From positions 159,475 through 223,474 of the forward strand of contig CABIZV010000003.1 in assembly GCA_902363335.1 (NCBI GenBank): DNA of 64,000 bases, given 5' to 3'. The translations under genes and the position numbers were made by a program. The notes beneath the pieces were generated by a model. That model made no database searches, was not told where the DNA came from, and was given only the letters and a program-made list of their open reading frames with translations. Below, in pieces: positions 55,427 to 64,000 of the stretch (position 1 is its first letter; each line of letters begins with the position of its first letter). The DNA is from Enterobacteriaceae bacterium. Its GTDB lineage: Bacteria > Pseudomonadota > Gammaproteobacteria > Enterobacterales > Enterobacteriaceae.

Positions 55427-56446
55427 ATGAATGCACTGGCGGAGTTCGTTGAAAAGAAATACTCATTTGTCTCTGGTAGGTTATCTGCGAGTGAAGGCCG
55501 CAGCTTTCATATCGCATATGGGACGGATGCAAATTATCAAATGGGGGCCGCAATCTCTATTGCGTCCATCCTTGAGAATAACAAAGATAAAACAATAAAT
55601 TATAACTTTCATATTTTCACGGACTCAGTTTCAGAAGAGTATACTGAACGATTGAAGTCGATTGTCGAGCCATTCGGCGCTTCAGTTTATCTTTATACTA
55701 TTGATGAAAGCGTTCTTGATAACCTGCCTGCAAGCGTAGTGTGGCCTTTATCTATCTATTATAGAATATTGGCCTTCGATTATCTGTATCAAGTGAGTGA
55801 CACCCTGCTTTATCTTGATTCCGATGTTATTTGTAAGAATGATATCAGAGAGCTTGAGGATCTCGATCTGGGTGACAACTTTGCAGCAGTTGTACCCGAT
55901 GTTGAGGAATTGCAGAAGAAAAACCAACAGCGGTTATCTTTTGATTTCCAGAATAAATATTTTAACTCCGGTGTTATTTATGCTAACTTGAAGCAGTGGA
56001 ATGAAAGCCATTGCTCTGATAAAATATTTTCTCTGATTCAACGTGAAGGGCAAACCGGTAAGCTGAAGTACCCGGACCAGGATGCATTAAATATAATATT
56101 CTTCGGCCGATTGATTTATCTCGATAGAAAATATAATGCCATCTATCCTTTGAAGTCAGAATTTGAGCGTAAAGATAATAATTATTATAAAAGTTTCATC
56201 AAAGATGAAACGGTATTTATTCATTACACGGGTATTACGAAGCCTTGGCATGAATGGGCTGAATATGAGGCATCGATCTATTTCCGTGCAATATATAAGT
56301 TAACTCCATGGAAGGATGAAAGTTATTTAAAATCCAAATCAACAGTGGAATATAGAGAAGAATATAAGCATTGTTTATATCAAAAACGCTACATCAGAGC
56401 GTTGCGTTCTTTATTCTTTTATCGAAAGAATAAATTCCTAAAATAA
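55427..56446 (+). CDS. LPS core GT8 glycosyltransferase (WaaJ/WaaR/WaaT-like)
   Basis: 339 residues, GT8: HIAYGTDANYQMGAAISIAS, DxD site YLDSDVICKN, YFNSGVIYANLKQW and HYTGITKPWHEW. It resembles WaaJ/WaaR, which act after WaaO/WaaI to add the third outer-core hexose. AT-rich. Start chosen at the first ATG; the ribosome-binding site is a plain GTGG. Confidence 0.8.
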   Translation: MNALAEFVEKKYSFVSGRLSASEGRSFHIAYGTDANYQMGAAISIASILENNKDKTINYNFHIFTDSVSEEYTERLKSIVEPFGASVYLYTIDESVLDNLPASVVWPLSIYYRILAFDYLYQVSDTLLYLDSDVICKNDIRELEDLDLGDNFAAVVPDVEELQKKNQQRLSFDFQNKYFNSGVIYANLKQWNESHCSDKIFSLIQREGQTGKLKYPDQDALNIIFFGRLIYLDRKYNAIYPLKSEFERKDNNYYKSFIKDETVFIHYTGITKPWHEWAEYEASIYFRAIYKLTPWKDESYLKSKSTVEYREEYKHCLYQKRYIRALRSLFFYRKNKFLK

Positions 56447-56466
56447 CTTTTAGTGTAATCATACCG

Positions 56467-57258
56467 ATGCCTATGAATGAGAATTTCCCCGTTTTCATCA
56501 TCTCACTGAAAAGTGATATTGAGCGTAGAGAGAAGATCGCCAGGCTTTTAAATAATTTAAATATTGATTTCGAATTTTTCGATGCGATTGATTATCGCAG
56601 TGATGAATTTAAGAGTGCCAAAAAAAATGTGCCTGCTAACGCGGGTACGCACTACGTGGAGATGACCGAACCAGAAATGGCTTGTACGCTTAGCCATCTC
56701 GCGGTTTATCAGCGGATTGTGGATAGAAACCTTCAGTGGGCCTTGGTACTGGAAGATGACGTTCATTTTGACCGCAGGTTGTCTGATGTTCTACACGCGC
56801 TGTCTCAGTCAACATCCCCTCTGAAGAGTGGTTGTTCTTATGTTCTGGGTGGGCAGCAGGGCACTTCGGATTACCAACTCTTTGGTTTAAGTCTACTCCA
56901 TACTCAAAAAATTGGTGGTGTCCGCTTCAGGAAGGTAACTTATAAGAAACATAAGGTTACTCGAACCTGTAGTTATATCGTTGATCAAAGATACTGCCAA
57001 CAGGCATTGAAGCTATTTTCTTCTCATGGTTTTTATTTGATTGACGATCGCAAAATTCTTTTTGAGAATGATGTGATGGACGATATCTATTTTTGCGATA
57101 TAGTCACTCATCCGATCGTTAATATCTCAAACTCGCATCTTGAGTTAAGTAGAATAAATAAGTGTAAAGAGTTGAGTGTAAAGAAACGAAGTGTGATTAC
57201 ATCCTATATACTCTCGCTTCGTTATCGGGTTAGAGTTTTTCTAGGAAGCTTTTTCTAA
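56467..57258 (+). CDS. GT25-family LPS glycosyltransferase (WaaX/LgtB-like)
   Basis: 263 residues. Motifs FIISLKSDIERREKIARLL near the N-terminus, EMACTLSHLAVYQRIVDRN and LVLEDDVHF (GT25 acidic motif). GT25 enzymes such as LgtB or the E. coli R4-core WaaX are usually beta-galactosyltransferases; donor and acceptor here are inferred. Last gene of the operon, ended by a strong terminator. Confidence 0.75.
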   Translation: MPMNENFPVFIISLKSDIERREKIARLLNNLNIDFEFFDAIDYRSDEFKSAKKNVPANAGTHYVEMTEPEMACTLSHLAVYQRIVDRNLQWALVLEDDVHFDRRLSDVLHALSQSTSPLKSGCSYVLGGQQGTSDYQLFGLSLLHTQKIGGVRFRKVTYKKHKVTRTCSYIVDQRYCQQALKLFSSHGFYLIDDRKILFENDVMDDIYFCDIVTHPIVNISNSHLELSRINKCKELSVKKRSVITSYILSLRYRVRVFLGSFF

Positions 57259-57261
57259 TTT

Positions 57262-57295
57262 AAAGGGCCAGATTAATTATCTGGCCCTTTTTTTT
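57262..57295 (+). terminator. Terminator of the waaQ operon
   Basis: AAAGGGCCAGAT, TAATT, ATCTGGCCCTTT then a T-run to 57295. It overlaps the last codons of convergent waaL. Confidence 0.9.
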
Positions 57296-58553
57296 AATTC
57301 TGGACTTTGTTGTTAACTAAAGAGCACATCAACAGTAATGTTAGCAACCATGCTAAAGGTATTGGAGTAGAGTACGTTAATGTATCGCTCAAGCTAAACA
57401 TCATTAATGCCACGACATAGGTATACATTAAGGAAGAATGTTGCTTATGGATGTATCGAATGACGGCGAGCAAAAATGCGATGTTTAATATAACGCCTAA
57501 CCAACCGGTGGTTGAAAGTGTGTCAATCAACTGGTTATGCAGGTGTACGTTGAGATAATGACGTGCCCCCGAAAGATCCTTATTGTCAGCAATGATAGCT
57601 TTGATCTTCTCGTTGCGTTCTTCAAGCGGCTGCCCGACATAGTTGTTGTACGACGATTCAAGACCCGTTTGGTACATGGCGAATCGTGCACCAACGGATG
57701 TTTCTGAGTTGTCAGCGTTGTACTTAATAATGTCCGTTCTTAAATCATTGACCCTTTTCATAATGGGTTCATGAAGTACGGACACGGATACAACGGCAAG
57801 TGCTAAAAAGGCATAAATACCCATCTTTTTCTGCTTGCTGCTATAGCCCTGAACTTGTTTCCAGAAAATAAAGGCAAACAATAGTGGATAGGTGAAAATT
57901 CCGGCACGTGTTGCGGTAGCAGATATCGCGATGAAGCTGGTAAAACCTATCAATATGAGCAACGGTAATCGGTATTTGTTGACGAGGGTTGATACCGTTA
58001 TCAAGGCATATAATGAGATAAATGTGATCGTGTATGCCGCAGCCGGCGCCCCTGGCCCATAGGTCAGAGAGAGGATAGCTCGGGTATCATGGAGGATAAA
58101 GTATTGATAACACGAATAAACTACATAGGCAGTGATGACCACTAGCGAGACTGCCAGATGAGCATAGTTTGTTAGCTTTTTAAATTGCTCTCTTGCCGTC
58201 GAAATCACGGGTAGGGAAAAAGCTGAAAATATTCCTACCAGACTCCAGTCACGATAGTTCATGTAAGCGCCAACATATTCAGAGTCTGGCGTTTTATAAA
58301 TTCTGAACCATGCAAAAAACAATATCGATAAAACAAGAAGGCTGATTGCTATATAAATCGTATCAGACTTAAGGTACTTACGTGGTGAAATGAAAATAGC
58401 CAACAACGCCACTTCCCCGGCAATTCTCAAGGATTTCATAGCAAAATCTTGTTGAAAGGGAAGAAGTAATAATGCGAGGAAACACAACCCGGTGGTGATT
58501 GTGTAACACGCATTATCAGCAATCTTTTTGCTCATCATATAATAAAATTCCAC
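57294..58553 (-). CDS. waaL: O-antigen ligase
   Basis: 419 residues with about 12 membrane segments and the large periplasmic loop of Wzy/WaaL enzymes (YLNVHLHNQLIDTLSTTGWL, holding the conserved histidine region). Joins undecaprenyl-linked O antigen to lipid A-core. Less conserved than its neighbours, as usual, since it matches the outer core. Last gene of hldD-waaF-waaC-waaL, as in E. coli K-12. Confidence 0.93.
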   Translation of the reverse strand: MEFYYMMSKKIADNACYTITTGLCFLALLLLPFQQDFAMKSLRIAGEVALLAIFISPRKYLKSDTIYIAISLLVLSILFFAWFRIYKTPDSEYVGAYMNYRDWSLVGIFSAFSLPVISTAREQFKKLTNYAHLAVSLVVITAYVVYSCYQYFILHDTRAILSLTYGPGAPAAAYTITFISLYALITVSTLVNKYRLPLLILIGFTSFIAISATATRAGIFTYPLLFAFIFWKQVQGYSSKQKKMGIYAFLALAVVSVSVLHEPIMKRVNDLRTDIIKYNADNSETSVGARFAMYQTGLESSYNNYVGQPLEERNEKIKAIIADNKDLSGARHYLNVHLHNQLIDTLSTTGWLGVILNIAFLLAVIRYIHKQHSSLMYTYVVALMMFSLSDTLTYSTPIPLAWLLTLLLMCSLVNNKVQN

Positions 58554-58560
58554 AATACAT

Positions 58561-59544
58561 TTAAGTTAAGATATTGATTGATTTATGATTATTTTTAATA
58601 AAAGGCCAGACCTCTTTTGCGGAAAGATCGGTAAGATTGTGAGATGCGGAGCAACATGCCTCCTGATTTTTCCCATAACCGCCAATCAAGCCTGGGTCTG
58701 TTGGCCCATACAGCGTCATATTTGGACGATCCAGCGCGGCGGTCAGATGACTTAGCCCGGTATCGACTGAAATAACGAATTTCGCTCCTGCCAGCACATG
58801 CGCCACCTCTTCAAGACTCAGGCGCGGCAGAACTTCCACGTACTCAAATCCTTGTGCCAGACGCTTTGCTCTGGCTTCTTCATGAGGCGCACCCCACGGC
58901 AATTTAATCCGTAGCCCTTCATCCTTGAGCAGCCCAATCAACTCACGCCAATGCGCTTCTGGCCAATGTTTATCATCACGGGTTGTCGCGTGTAAGAAGA
59001 CGCAGTAGGGCATTCCGTCCGATGTAAGAGCGCGCTGGAAATGCTGCGCAATCGCATAATCTCCCTGAGATTCAGGCTTCGTATACCCCAGACTTTTGGC
59101 GAACAGCTCGCGCGTGCGTTCGACAGCATGCTGTTGCCGGGCGATGTGGTGACGACGGTTGTAAAACAGGCTTGCCAGCGGCTCACGCGCCGTCTGCCAA
59201 TCCATCCCATGCTTTACGCCGTGCGCAAGACGGGTCACCAGCGCAGCGCTTTTCACCAGACCCTGAGCATCAATAATAGCATCGTATTTCACCGCCTGAA
59301 CCGCATCGCGAAAGGCTTTACGTTCGGCCTTGATGGCGGCGGAGAACCACGCTTTACGCCAGCGACGAATCGCCACCGGGATGACGCGATCCACCGCTTC
59401 ATGCCAGGAAGGAATTTGCGCGAAACCCTCTTCGACGACCCAATCAAAACGAACGCCGGGAATGGCGCGCATCGCATCGGTTAAAGCAGGCAGCGTGTGC
59501 AGGACATCGCCCATGGAAGAGGTTTTAACAATCAGAACCCGCAT
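58561..59544 (-). CDS. waaC: LPS heptosyltransferase I
   Basis: 327 residues, GT9. Adds the first heptose to Kdo2-lipid A. Motifs VLIVKTSSMGDVLHTLPALT and ISVDTGLSHLTAALDRPNMTLYG-type donor site (in ranges ISVDTGLSHLTAALDRP). Slightly longer C-terminus than E. coli (319 aa). Starts 3 bp after waaF. Confidence 0.97.
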   Translation of the reverse strand: MRVLIVKTSSMGDVLHTLPALTDAMRAIPGVRFDWVVEEGFAQIPSWHEAVDRVIPVAIRRWRKAWFSAAIKAERKAFRDAVQAVKYDAIIDAQGLVKSAALVTRLAHGVKHGMDWQTAREPLASLFYNRRHHIARQQHAVERTRELFAKSLGYTKPESQGDYAIAQHFQRALTSDGMPYCVFLHATTRDDKHWPEAHWRELIGLLKDEGLRIKLPWGAPHEEARAKRLAQGFEYVEVLPRLSLEEVAHVLAGAKFVISVDTGLSHLTAALDRPNMTLYGPTDPGLIGGYGKNQEACCSASHNLTDLSAKEVWPFIKNNHKSINILT

Positions 59545-59547
59545 GCG

Positions 59548-60594
59548 TTAGCTTTCCTCGCCAGACAACAGCGCATTTAGCTCTTCCAGTACGCGAGCTG
59601 GCGTGATGTCTATGAGGCTCTGATGATAGCCCTGGGCCGAATCGCCTTTACGCACCTTGAGGTAACCGGTAATCAGACGAATCACGCGGGCTTTGTTCGA
59701 AAGCGGCGGGGTAAAGTCCGGGCTGCTTGGGCCATACAGCGCCACCAGAGGCCGGTTTAGCGCAGCGGCGACGTGCATAAGACCGGAGTCGTTGGTTACG
59801 ACCGCTTTACAAGCGGCAAGCAAGATAACCGCCTGCTCCAGCTGGGTTTCCCCGGCCAGATTACGGCACCAGACTTTTTGTTCATCGCTGAGCGAGGCGA
59901 TAATTTCATTGCCCGCGTCGTTATCTTTGGCGGAGCCGAAAAGCACAATTTGATGGCCTTCGTCGATCAGCTGCTTTGCAAGCGTCGCATAGTGATAGTG
60001 CGGCCAGCGTTTTGCCGGGCCGAATTCAGCGCCAGGGCAAAAACCAATCATCGGACGGTCGCTTGACAGCGAGAAGGCGTTGCAGGTTAGCGATTTCTCA
60101 CCTTCGTGAACCTGTAGCTGTGGCCATAGAAGCGGCTGCGGCAGATCTTTGGCGCAGCGCATCACGCCCTTATCGTAGGCCAGCGCCACATAGCGCTCGA
60201 CCATCAGCGGCCAGGCGTCTTTGTCCAGTACCCGCGCATCGTTTAGCAGGCCATAGCGCATTTCACCGCGCCACCCGGTACGCAGCGGAATGCCCGCAAA
60301 GAACGGCACCAGCGCCGATTTAAAAGAGTTAGGCAGGACATAGGCGCGATCATAGCGCCGCTCGCGCAGACTATGACCGAGCTTGCGGCGTTCGCCAATT
60401 TCCAGCGCCCCGTGCCCAAGCGGCATGGCGATGGCTTCGTTGACTTCCGGCATTCGCGATAACAATGGACGGCACCACGCGGGTGCCATCACATCGATTA
60501 TCGCCTGGGGATAGCGCGCCTTGAGCGTGCGATAGAGACTTTGCGACATCATCATGTCGCCCACCCATGACGGGCCGACCACCAGTATTTTCAT
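59548..60594 (-). CDS. waaF: LPS heptosyltransferase II
   Basis: 348 residues, GT9. Adds heptose II to heptose I. Contains VGPSWVGDMMMSQSLYRTLK, PGAEFGPAKRWPHYHYATLA and TNDSGLMHVAAALNRPLVAL. Lies 9 bp after hldD, 3 bp before waaC. Confidence 0.98.
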   Translation of the reverse strand: MKILVVGPSWVGDMMMSQSLYRTLKARYPQAIIDVMAPAWCRPLLSRMPEVNEAIAMPLGHGALEIGERRKLGHSLRERRYDRAYVLPNSFKSALVPFFAGIPLRTGWRGEMRYGLLNDARVLDKDAWPLMVERYVALAYDKGVMRCAKDLPQPLLWPQLQVHEGEKSLTCNAFSLSSDRPMIGFCPGAEFGPAKRWPHYHYATLAKQLIDEGHQIVLFGSAKDNDAGNEIIASLSDEQKVWCRNLAGETQLEQAVILLAACKAVVTNDSGLMHVAAALNRPLVALYGPSSPDFTPPLSNKARVIRLITGYLKVRKGDSAQGYHQSLIDITPARVLEELNALLSGEES

Positions 60595-60603
60595 GCTAAC
60601 TTC

Positions 60604-61536
60604 TTACGCGTCGCGATTCAGCCAGGCCATATATTCCGTTACGCCTTCGGCGACGGTCTTAAACGGCTTATCGTAGCCAGCGGCACGCAGGTTGGTCAGA
60701 TCTGCCTGGGTGAACGCCTGATAGCGGCCTTTCAGTTTATCCGGGAACGGAATGTATTCGATGCTGCCTTTTTTGTGGAACGCCAGGGTGGCATCAGCCA
60801 CGGCCTGGAAGGATTCTGCACGACCCGTACCGAGGTTGAAGATGCCGGAGATACCGTTCTCCCAGAACCACAGATTCACGGCTGCCACATCGCCGACGTA
60901 GACGAAATCACGCTTGAAGCCGTCGCTGCCTTCAAACAGTTTTGGACTTTCGCCATTGTTCAACTGGGTGTTCAGGTGGAAGGCCACGCTCGCCATGCTG
61001 CCTTTGTGGCCTTCACGCGGGCCATAGACGTTGAAGTAGCGGAAACCGACGATTGGGGAATCTACTTCCGGCATGATGCGACGGACATATTCATCGAACA
61101 GGAATTTAGAGTAACCGTAGACGTTCAGCGGTTTTTCAAACTCGCGGGACTCGATAAAGTCGCTGGTACGGCCGCCGTAGGTTGCGGCTGAGGAGGCGTA
61201 CAGGAACGGAATTTCACGTTCCAGGCAGTAGTGCAGCAGCTCTTTGGAGTACTGATAGTTGTTATCCATCACGTACTTACCGTCCCACTCGGTAGTGGAG
61301 GAGCAAGCGCCTTCGTGGAACACGGCTTCAATGTCGCCAAACTCTTCACCCGCCATTACCTGGATCAGAAAATCTTCTTTATCCATATAATCGGCGATAT
61401 CGAGGTCGACCAGGTTCACGAACTTGGTACCGTCTTTCAGGTTATCCACCACCAGAATGTCAGTGATGCCCTTTTCATTAAGCGCTTTCACGATGTTGCT
61501 GCCGATGAAGCCAGCACCGCCGGTAACGATTATCAT
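60604..61536 (-). CDS. hldD: ADP-L-glycero-D-manno-heptose-6-epimerase
   Basis: 310 residues from MIIVTGGAGFIGSNIVKALN. SDR fold with NADP-binding GGAGFIG and YGYSK active site. Supplies the heptose donor for waaC/F/Q. First gene of the leftward LPS operon; heat-shock control is known in E. coli, but I did not assign a promoter here. The 216-bp gap to kbl holds both divergent promoters. Confidence 0.98.
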   Translation of the reverse strand: MIIVTGGAGFIGSNIVKALNEKGITDILVVDNLKDGTKFVNLVDLDIADYMDKEDFLIQVMAGEEFGDIEAVFHEGACSSTTEWDGKYVMDNNYQYSKELLHYCLEREIPFLYASSAATYGGRTSDFIESREFEKPLNVYGYSKFLFDEYVRRIMPEVDSPIVGFRYFNVYGPREGHKGSMASVAFHLNTQLNNGESPKLFEGSDGFKRDFVYVGDVAAVNLWFWENGISGIFNLGTGRAESFQAVADATLAFHKKGSIEYIPFPDKLKGRYQAFTQADLTNLRAAGYDKPFKTVAEGVTEYMAWLNRDA

Positions 61537-61752
61537 AACTGTAACCTTTGAATTGTGGGTGCCCGGGAGTATCCCGGACACGAATGTCTATTATCATATC
61601 ATCACATTGCCAGGGCTTCAGCCTTTCACCTTTGCGCAAACCCAAGCCACGTGATTTATGCTGCAAATAATTCATTCAGACATGCATCATCTCGTATCAG
61701 CGTATAGCTTTGGGTAATATGTGCCAAATTTTACCGAATCTGGAGAGTTGCA

Positions 61753-62949
61753 ATGCGTGGTGATTTTTACAAACAGTTAACGAATGATCTGGAAACTGCT
61801 CGTACAGAAGGATTGTTTAAAGAAGAACGTATTATCACCTCCGCCCAGCAAGCGGATATCACCGTAGGTGACGGTAACCACGTCATCAACTTCTGCGCCA
61901 ATAACTACCTTGGTCTGGCTAACCATCCTGAGCTGATTAACGCGGCGAAGGCGGGTATGGACAGCCACGGTTTTGGCATGGCGTCTGTACGTTTTATCTG
62001 CGGCACTCAGGACACCCATAAAGTGCTTGAGAAGAAGCTAGCAAACTTCCTCGGGATGGAAGATGCCATTCTGTACTCTTCTTGTTTCGACGCTAACGGC
62101 GGCCTGTTTGAAACCCTGCTCGGCGCAGAGGATGCCATCATTTCCGACGCGCTGAATCATGCTTCCATCATCGACGGCGTACGTCTTTGCAAAGCGAAGC
62201 GCTTCCGTTATGCCAACAACGATATGCAAGAACTGGAAACTCGCCTGAAAGAAGCGCGTGAAGCCGGTGCTCGCCATGTGCTGATTGCCACTGACGGCGT
62301 TTTCTCAATGGACGGCGTCATTGCCAACCTGAAAGGCGTGTGCGATCTGGCGGACAAATACGATGCGCTGGTGATGGTCGATGACTCACACGCCGTCGGC
62401 TTCGTAGGCGAAAACGGTCGTGGTTCCCATGAGTACTGCGAAGTGATGGGGCGCGTTGACATTATTACCGGTACGCTGGGCAAAGCCCTCGGCGGCGCGT
62501 CCGGCGGCTATACCGCTGCGCGTAAAGAGGTGGTGGAGTGGCTGCGTCAGCGTTCACGTCCATACCTGTTCTCCAACTCTCTGGCGCCAGCCATCGTCGC
62601 CGCTTCCATTAAAGTTCTTGAGATGGTGGAGTCAGGTGCTGAACTGCGTGACCGCCTGTGGGCTAACGCCCGTCTGTTCCGCGAGAAAATGAGCGCGGCA
62701 GGTTTCACGCTGGCTGGGGCTGACCACGCGATTATTCCGGTGATGTTGGGTGACGCGGTCATCGCGCAGAACTTTGCCCGTGAACTGCAAAAAGAAGGGA
62801 TCTACGTGACCGGGTTCTTCTTCCCGGTAGTACCAAAAGGTCAGGCGCGTATTCGTACCCAAATGTCGGCGGCGCATACGACGGAACAAATTGAACGTGC
62901 GGTGGCAGCCTTTACCCGCATCGGTAAACAACTGGGCGTAATTGCCTAA
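61753..62949 (+). CDS. kbl: 2-amino-3-ketobutyrate CoA ligase
   Basis: 398 residues, PLP fold-type I. Converts 2-amino-3-ketobutyrate and CoA to glycine and acetyl-CoA. PLP lysine in IITGTLGKALGGASGGYTAA; DSHAVGF is the aspartate site. Operon with tdh, 9 bp apart, degrades threonine. Confidence 0.98.
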   Translation: MRGDFYKQLTNDLETARTEGLFKEERIITSAQQADITVGDGNHVINFCANNYLGLANHPELINAAKAGMDSHGFGMASVRFICGTQDTHKVLEKKLANFLGMEDAILYSSCFDANGGLFETLLGAEDAIISDALNHASIIDGVRLCKAKRFRYANNDMQELETRLKEAREAGARHVLIATDGVFSMDGVIANLKGVCDLADKYDALVMVDDSHAVGFVGENGRGSHEYCEVMGRVDIITGTLGKALGGASGGYTAARKEVVEWLRQRSRPYLFSNSLAPAIVAASIKVLEMVESGAELRDRLWANARLFREKMSAAGFTLAGADHAIIPVMLGDAVIAQNFARELQKEGIYVTGFFFPVVPKGQARIRTQMSAAHTTEQIERAVAAFTRIGKQLGVIA

Positions 62950-62958
62950 GGGTGTGAG

Positions 62959-63984
62959 ATGAAAGCGTTATCTAAACTGAAAGCCGAAGAAGGCATCTGG
63001 ATGACCGATGTTCCAGAACCGGAGCTCGGCCATAATGACCTGCTGATTAAGATCCGTAAGACCGCAATTTGCGGTACCGATGTGCATATCTATAACTGGG
63101 ATGAATGGTCGCAGAAGACGATCCCGGTTCCGATGGTTGTGGGGCATGAATACGTCGGTGAAGTCATCGGTATCGGCCAGGAAGTGCGTGGTTTTAAGAT
63201 TGGTGACCGCGTTTCTGGTGAAGGTCATATTACCTGTGGGCATTGCCGTAACTGCCGCGCGGGCCGGACGCATCTGTGCCGCAACACTATCGGCGTAGGG
63301 GTGAATCGCCCGGGATGCTTTGCAGAACAGCTGGTGATCCCAGCGTTCAACGCCTTCAAAATCCCCGACAACATCTCTGACGATCTGGCCTCCATTTTCG
63401 ACCCGTTTGGTAACGCTGTTCATACCGCGCTCTCATTTGATCTCGTGGGTGAAGATGTCCTGGTGTCCGGCGCAGGCCCGATTGGCGTGATGGCGGCTGC
63501 GGTGGCTAAACACGTGGGTGCACGTAACGTTGTCATCACTGACGTCAATGAATACCGTCTGGAGCTGGCGCGTAAAATGGGCGTGACGCGTGCGGTAAAC
63601 GTATCGAAAGAGAACCTCAACGACGTGATGGCCGAACTGGGCATGACCGAAGGTTTCGATGTGGGTCTGGAAATGTCCGGCGCGCCACCGGCGTTCCGCT
63701 CCATGCTTGATACCATGAACCACGGCGGCCGTATTGCGATGCTGGGAATTCCGCCATCCGATATGTCTATCGACTGGACGAAAGTTATCTTTAAGGGTCT
63801 GTTTATTAAAGGTATCTACGGCCGTGAAATGTTTGAGACCTGGTACAAGATGGCGGCATTGATTCAGTCTGGCCTGGATCTGTCACCCATCATCACCCAC
63901 CGTTTCAGTATCGATGATTTCCAGAAGGGCTTTGACGCGATGCGTTCCGGCCAATCAGGGAAAGTGATTCTGAGCTGGGATTAA
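62959..63984 (+). CDS. tdh: L-threonine 3-dehydrogenase
   Basis: 341 residues, zinc medium-chain dehydrogenase. Catalytic zinc ligands in AICGTDVHIYNWDEW and GHEYVGEV, structural zinc cluster with four cysteines (CGHCRNCRAGRTHLC), NAD site SGAGPIGVMAAAVAK. Oxidises threonine to 2-amino-3-ketobutyrate for Kbl. Complete, 16 bp before the window end. Confidence 0.98.
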   Translation: MKALSKLKAEEGIWMTDVPEPELGHNDLLIKIRKTAICGTDVHIYNWDEWSQKTIPVPMVVGHEYVGEVIGIGQEVRGFKIGDRVSGEGHITCGHCRNCRAGRTHLCRNTIGVGVNRPGCFAEQLVIPAFNAFKIPDNISDDLASIFDPFGNAVHTALSFDLVGEDVLVSGAGPIGVMAAAVAKHVGARNVVITDVNEYRLELARKMGVTRAVNVSKENLNDVMAELGMTEGFDVGLEMSGAPPAFRSMLDTMNHGGRIAMLGIPPSDMSIDWTKVIFKGLFIKGIYGREMFETWYKMAALIQSGLDLSPIITHRFSIDDFQKGFDAMRSGQSGKVILSWD

Positions 63985-64000
63985 TGACAAAAGGCCTGGA

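Overview
The window is chromosomal DNA of an enterobacterium close to Escherichia, Salmonella and Citrobacter. Gene order, near-identical housekeeping proteins, REP/BIME palindromes and a JUMPstart/ops site all point there. Citrobacter is my best guess by inference, but no gene here proves the genus. No prophage, integrase, insertion sequence or CRISPR array was seen.

Region 1 (about 1-9250) is accessory and partly AT-rich. It holds a four-gene archaic (Csu/sigma-type) chaperone-usher pilus operon, a tiny secreted-peptide gene translationally coupled to a Rap1a-like gene, an orphan 113-residue protein, a SymE-like gene divergent from a 54-residue ribbon-helix-helix-like gene across a perfect 13-bp inverted repeat, and a strong match to the anti-phage dCTP/dCMP deaminase AvcD/DcdV. 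Between that repeat and the deaminase gene lies a short transcribed region with its own promoter, a candidate for the AvcI inhibitor RNA. The region ends at selC, a classical island integration site.

Region 2 (9248-9900) carries two tRNA-Sec-like genes in tandem. One is canonical selC (UCA anticodon). The second has the same promoter but a UUU anticodon, a rebuilt but perfectly paired variable arm, a fully paired T stem, and an acceptor stem that fits best as 7 bp with one bulged A. It looks structurally maintained rather than decayed, and is the most unusual element found.

Region 3 (10131-20272) follows the E. coli order yicJ-yicI-yicH-xanP-gltS, interrupted by a three-gene islet (13995-15463) encoding a DUF4225-like protein between two small membrane proteins.

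Region 4 (20368-30909) is a block that in E. coli lies several minutes away: glpK-glpF-zapB followed by sbp-cdh-(DASS transporter)-tpiA-yiiQ-yiiR-fpr-glpX. Relative to E. coli it is circularly permuted: the break falls between glpK and glpX, and the old outer ends (zapB and sbp) are joined. It sits between gltS and recG, which are neighbours in E. coli. glpX is therefore separated from the glpFK operon and lies just downstream of recG.

Region 5 (30977-49562) is ordinary core: recG-trmH-spoT-rpoZ-gmk, ligB, yicG, yicC, rph-pyrE, slmA, dut-coaBC, radC, rpmBG, mutM and coaD. The exception is a cptA-like phosphoethanolamine transferase where E. coli K-12 has dinD, with a candidate PmrA box.

Region 6 (49571-61536) is the LPS core locus: waaA; the RfaH/ops-controlled operon waaQ-waaG-waaP-two GT8 transferases-one GT25 transferase; and the convergent hldD-waaF-waaC-waaL operon. 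It is compact, with no waaB, waaY, waaZ or waaK in the window. Region 7 is kbl-tdh (threonine catabolism) to the right edge.
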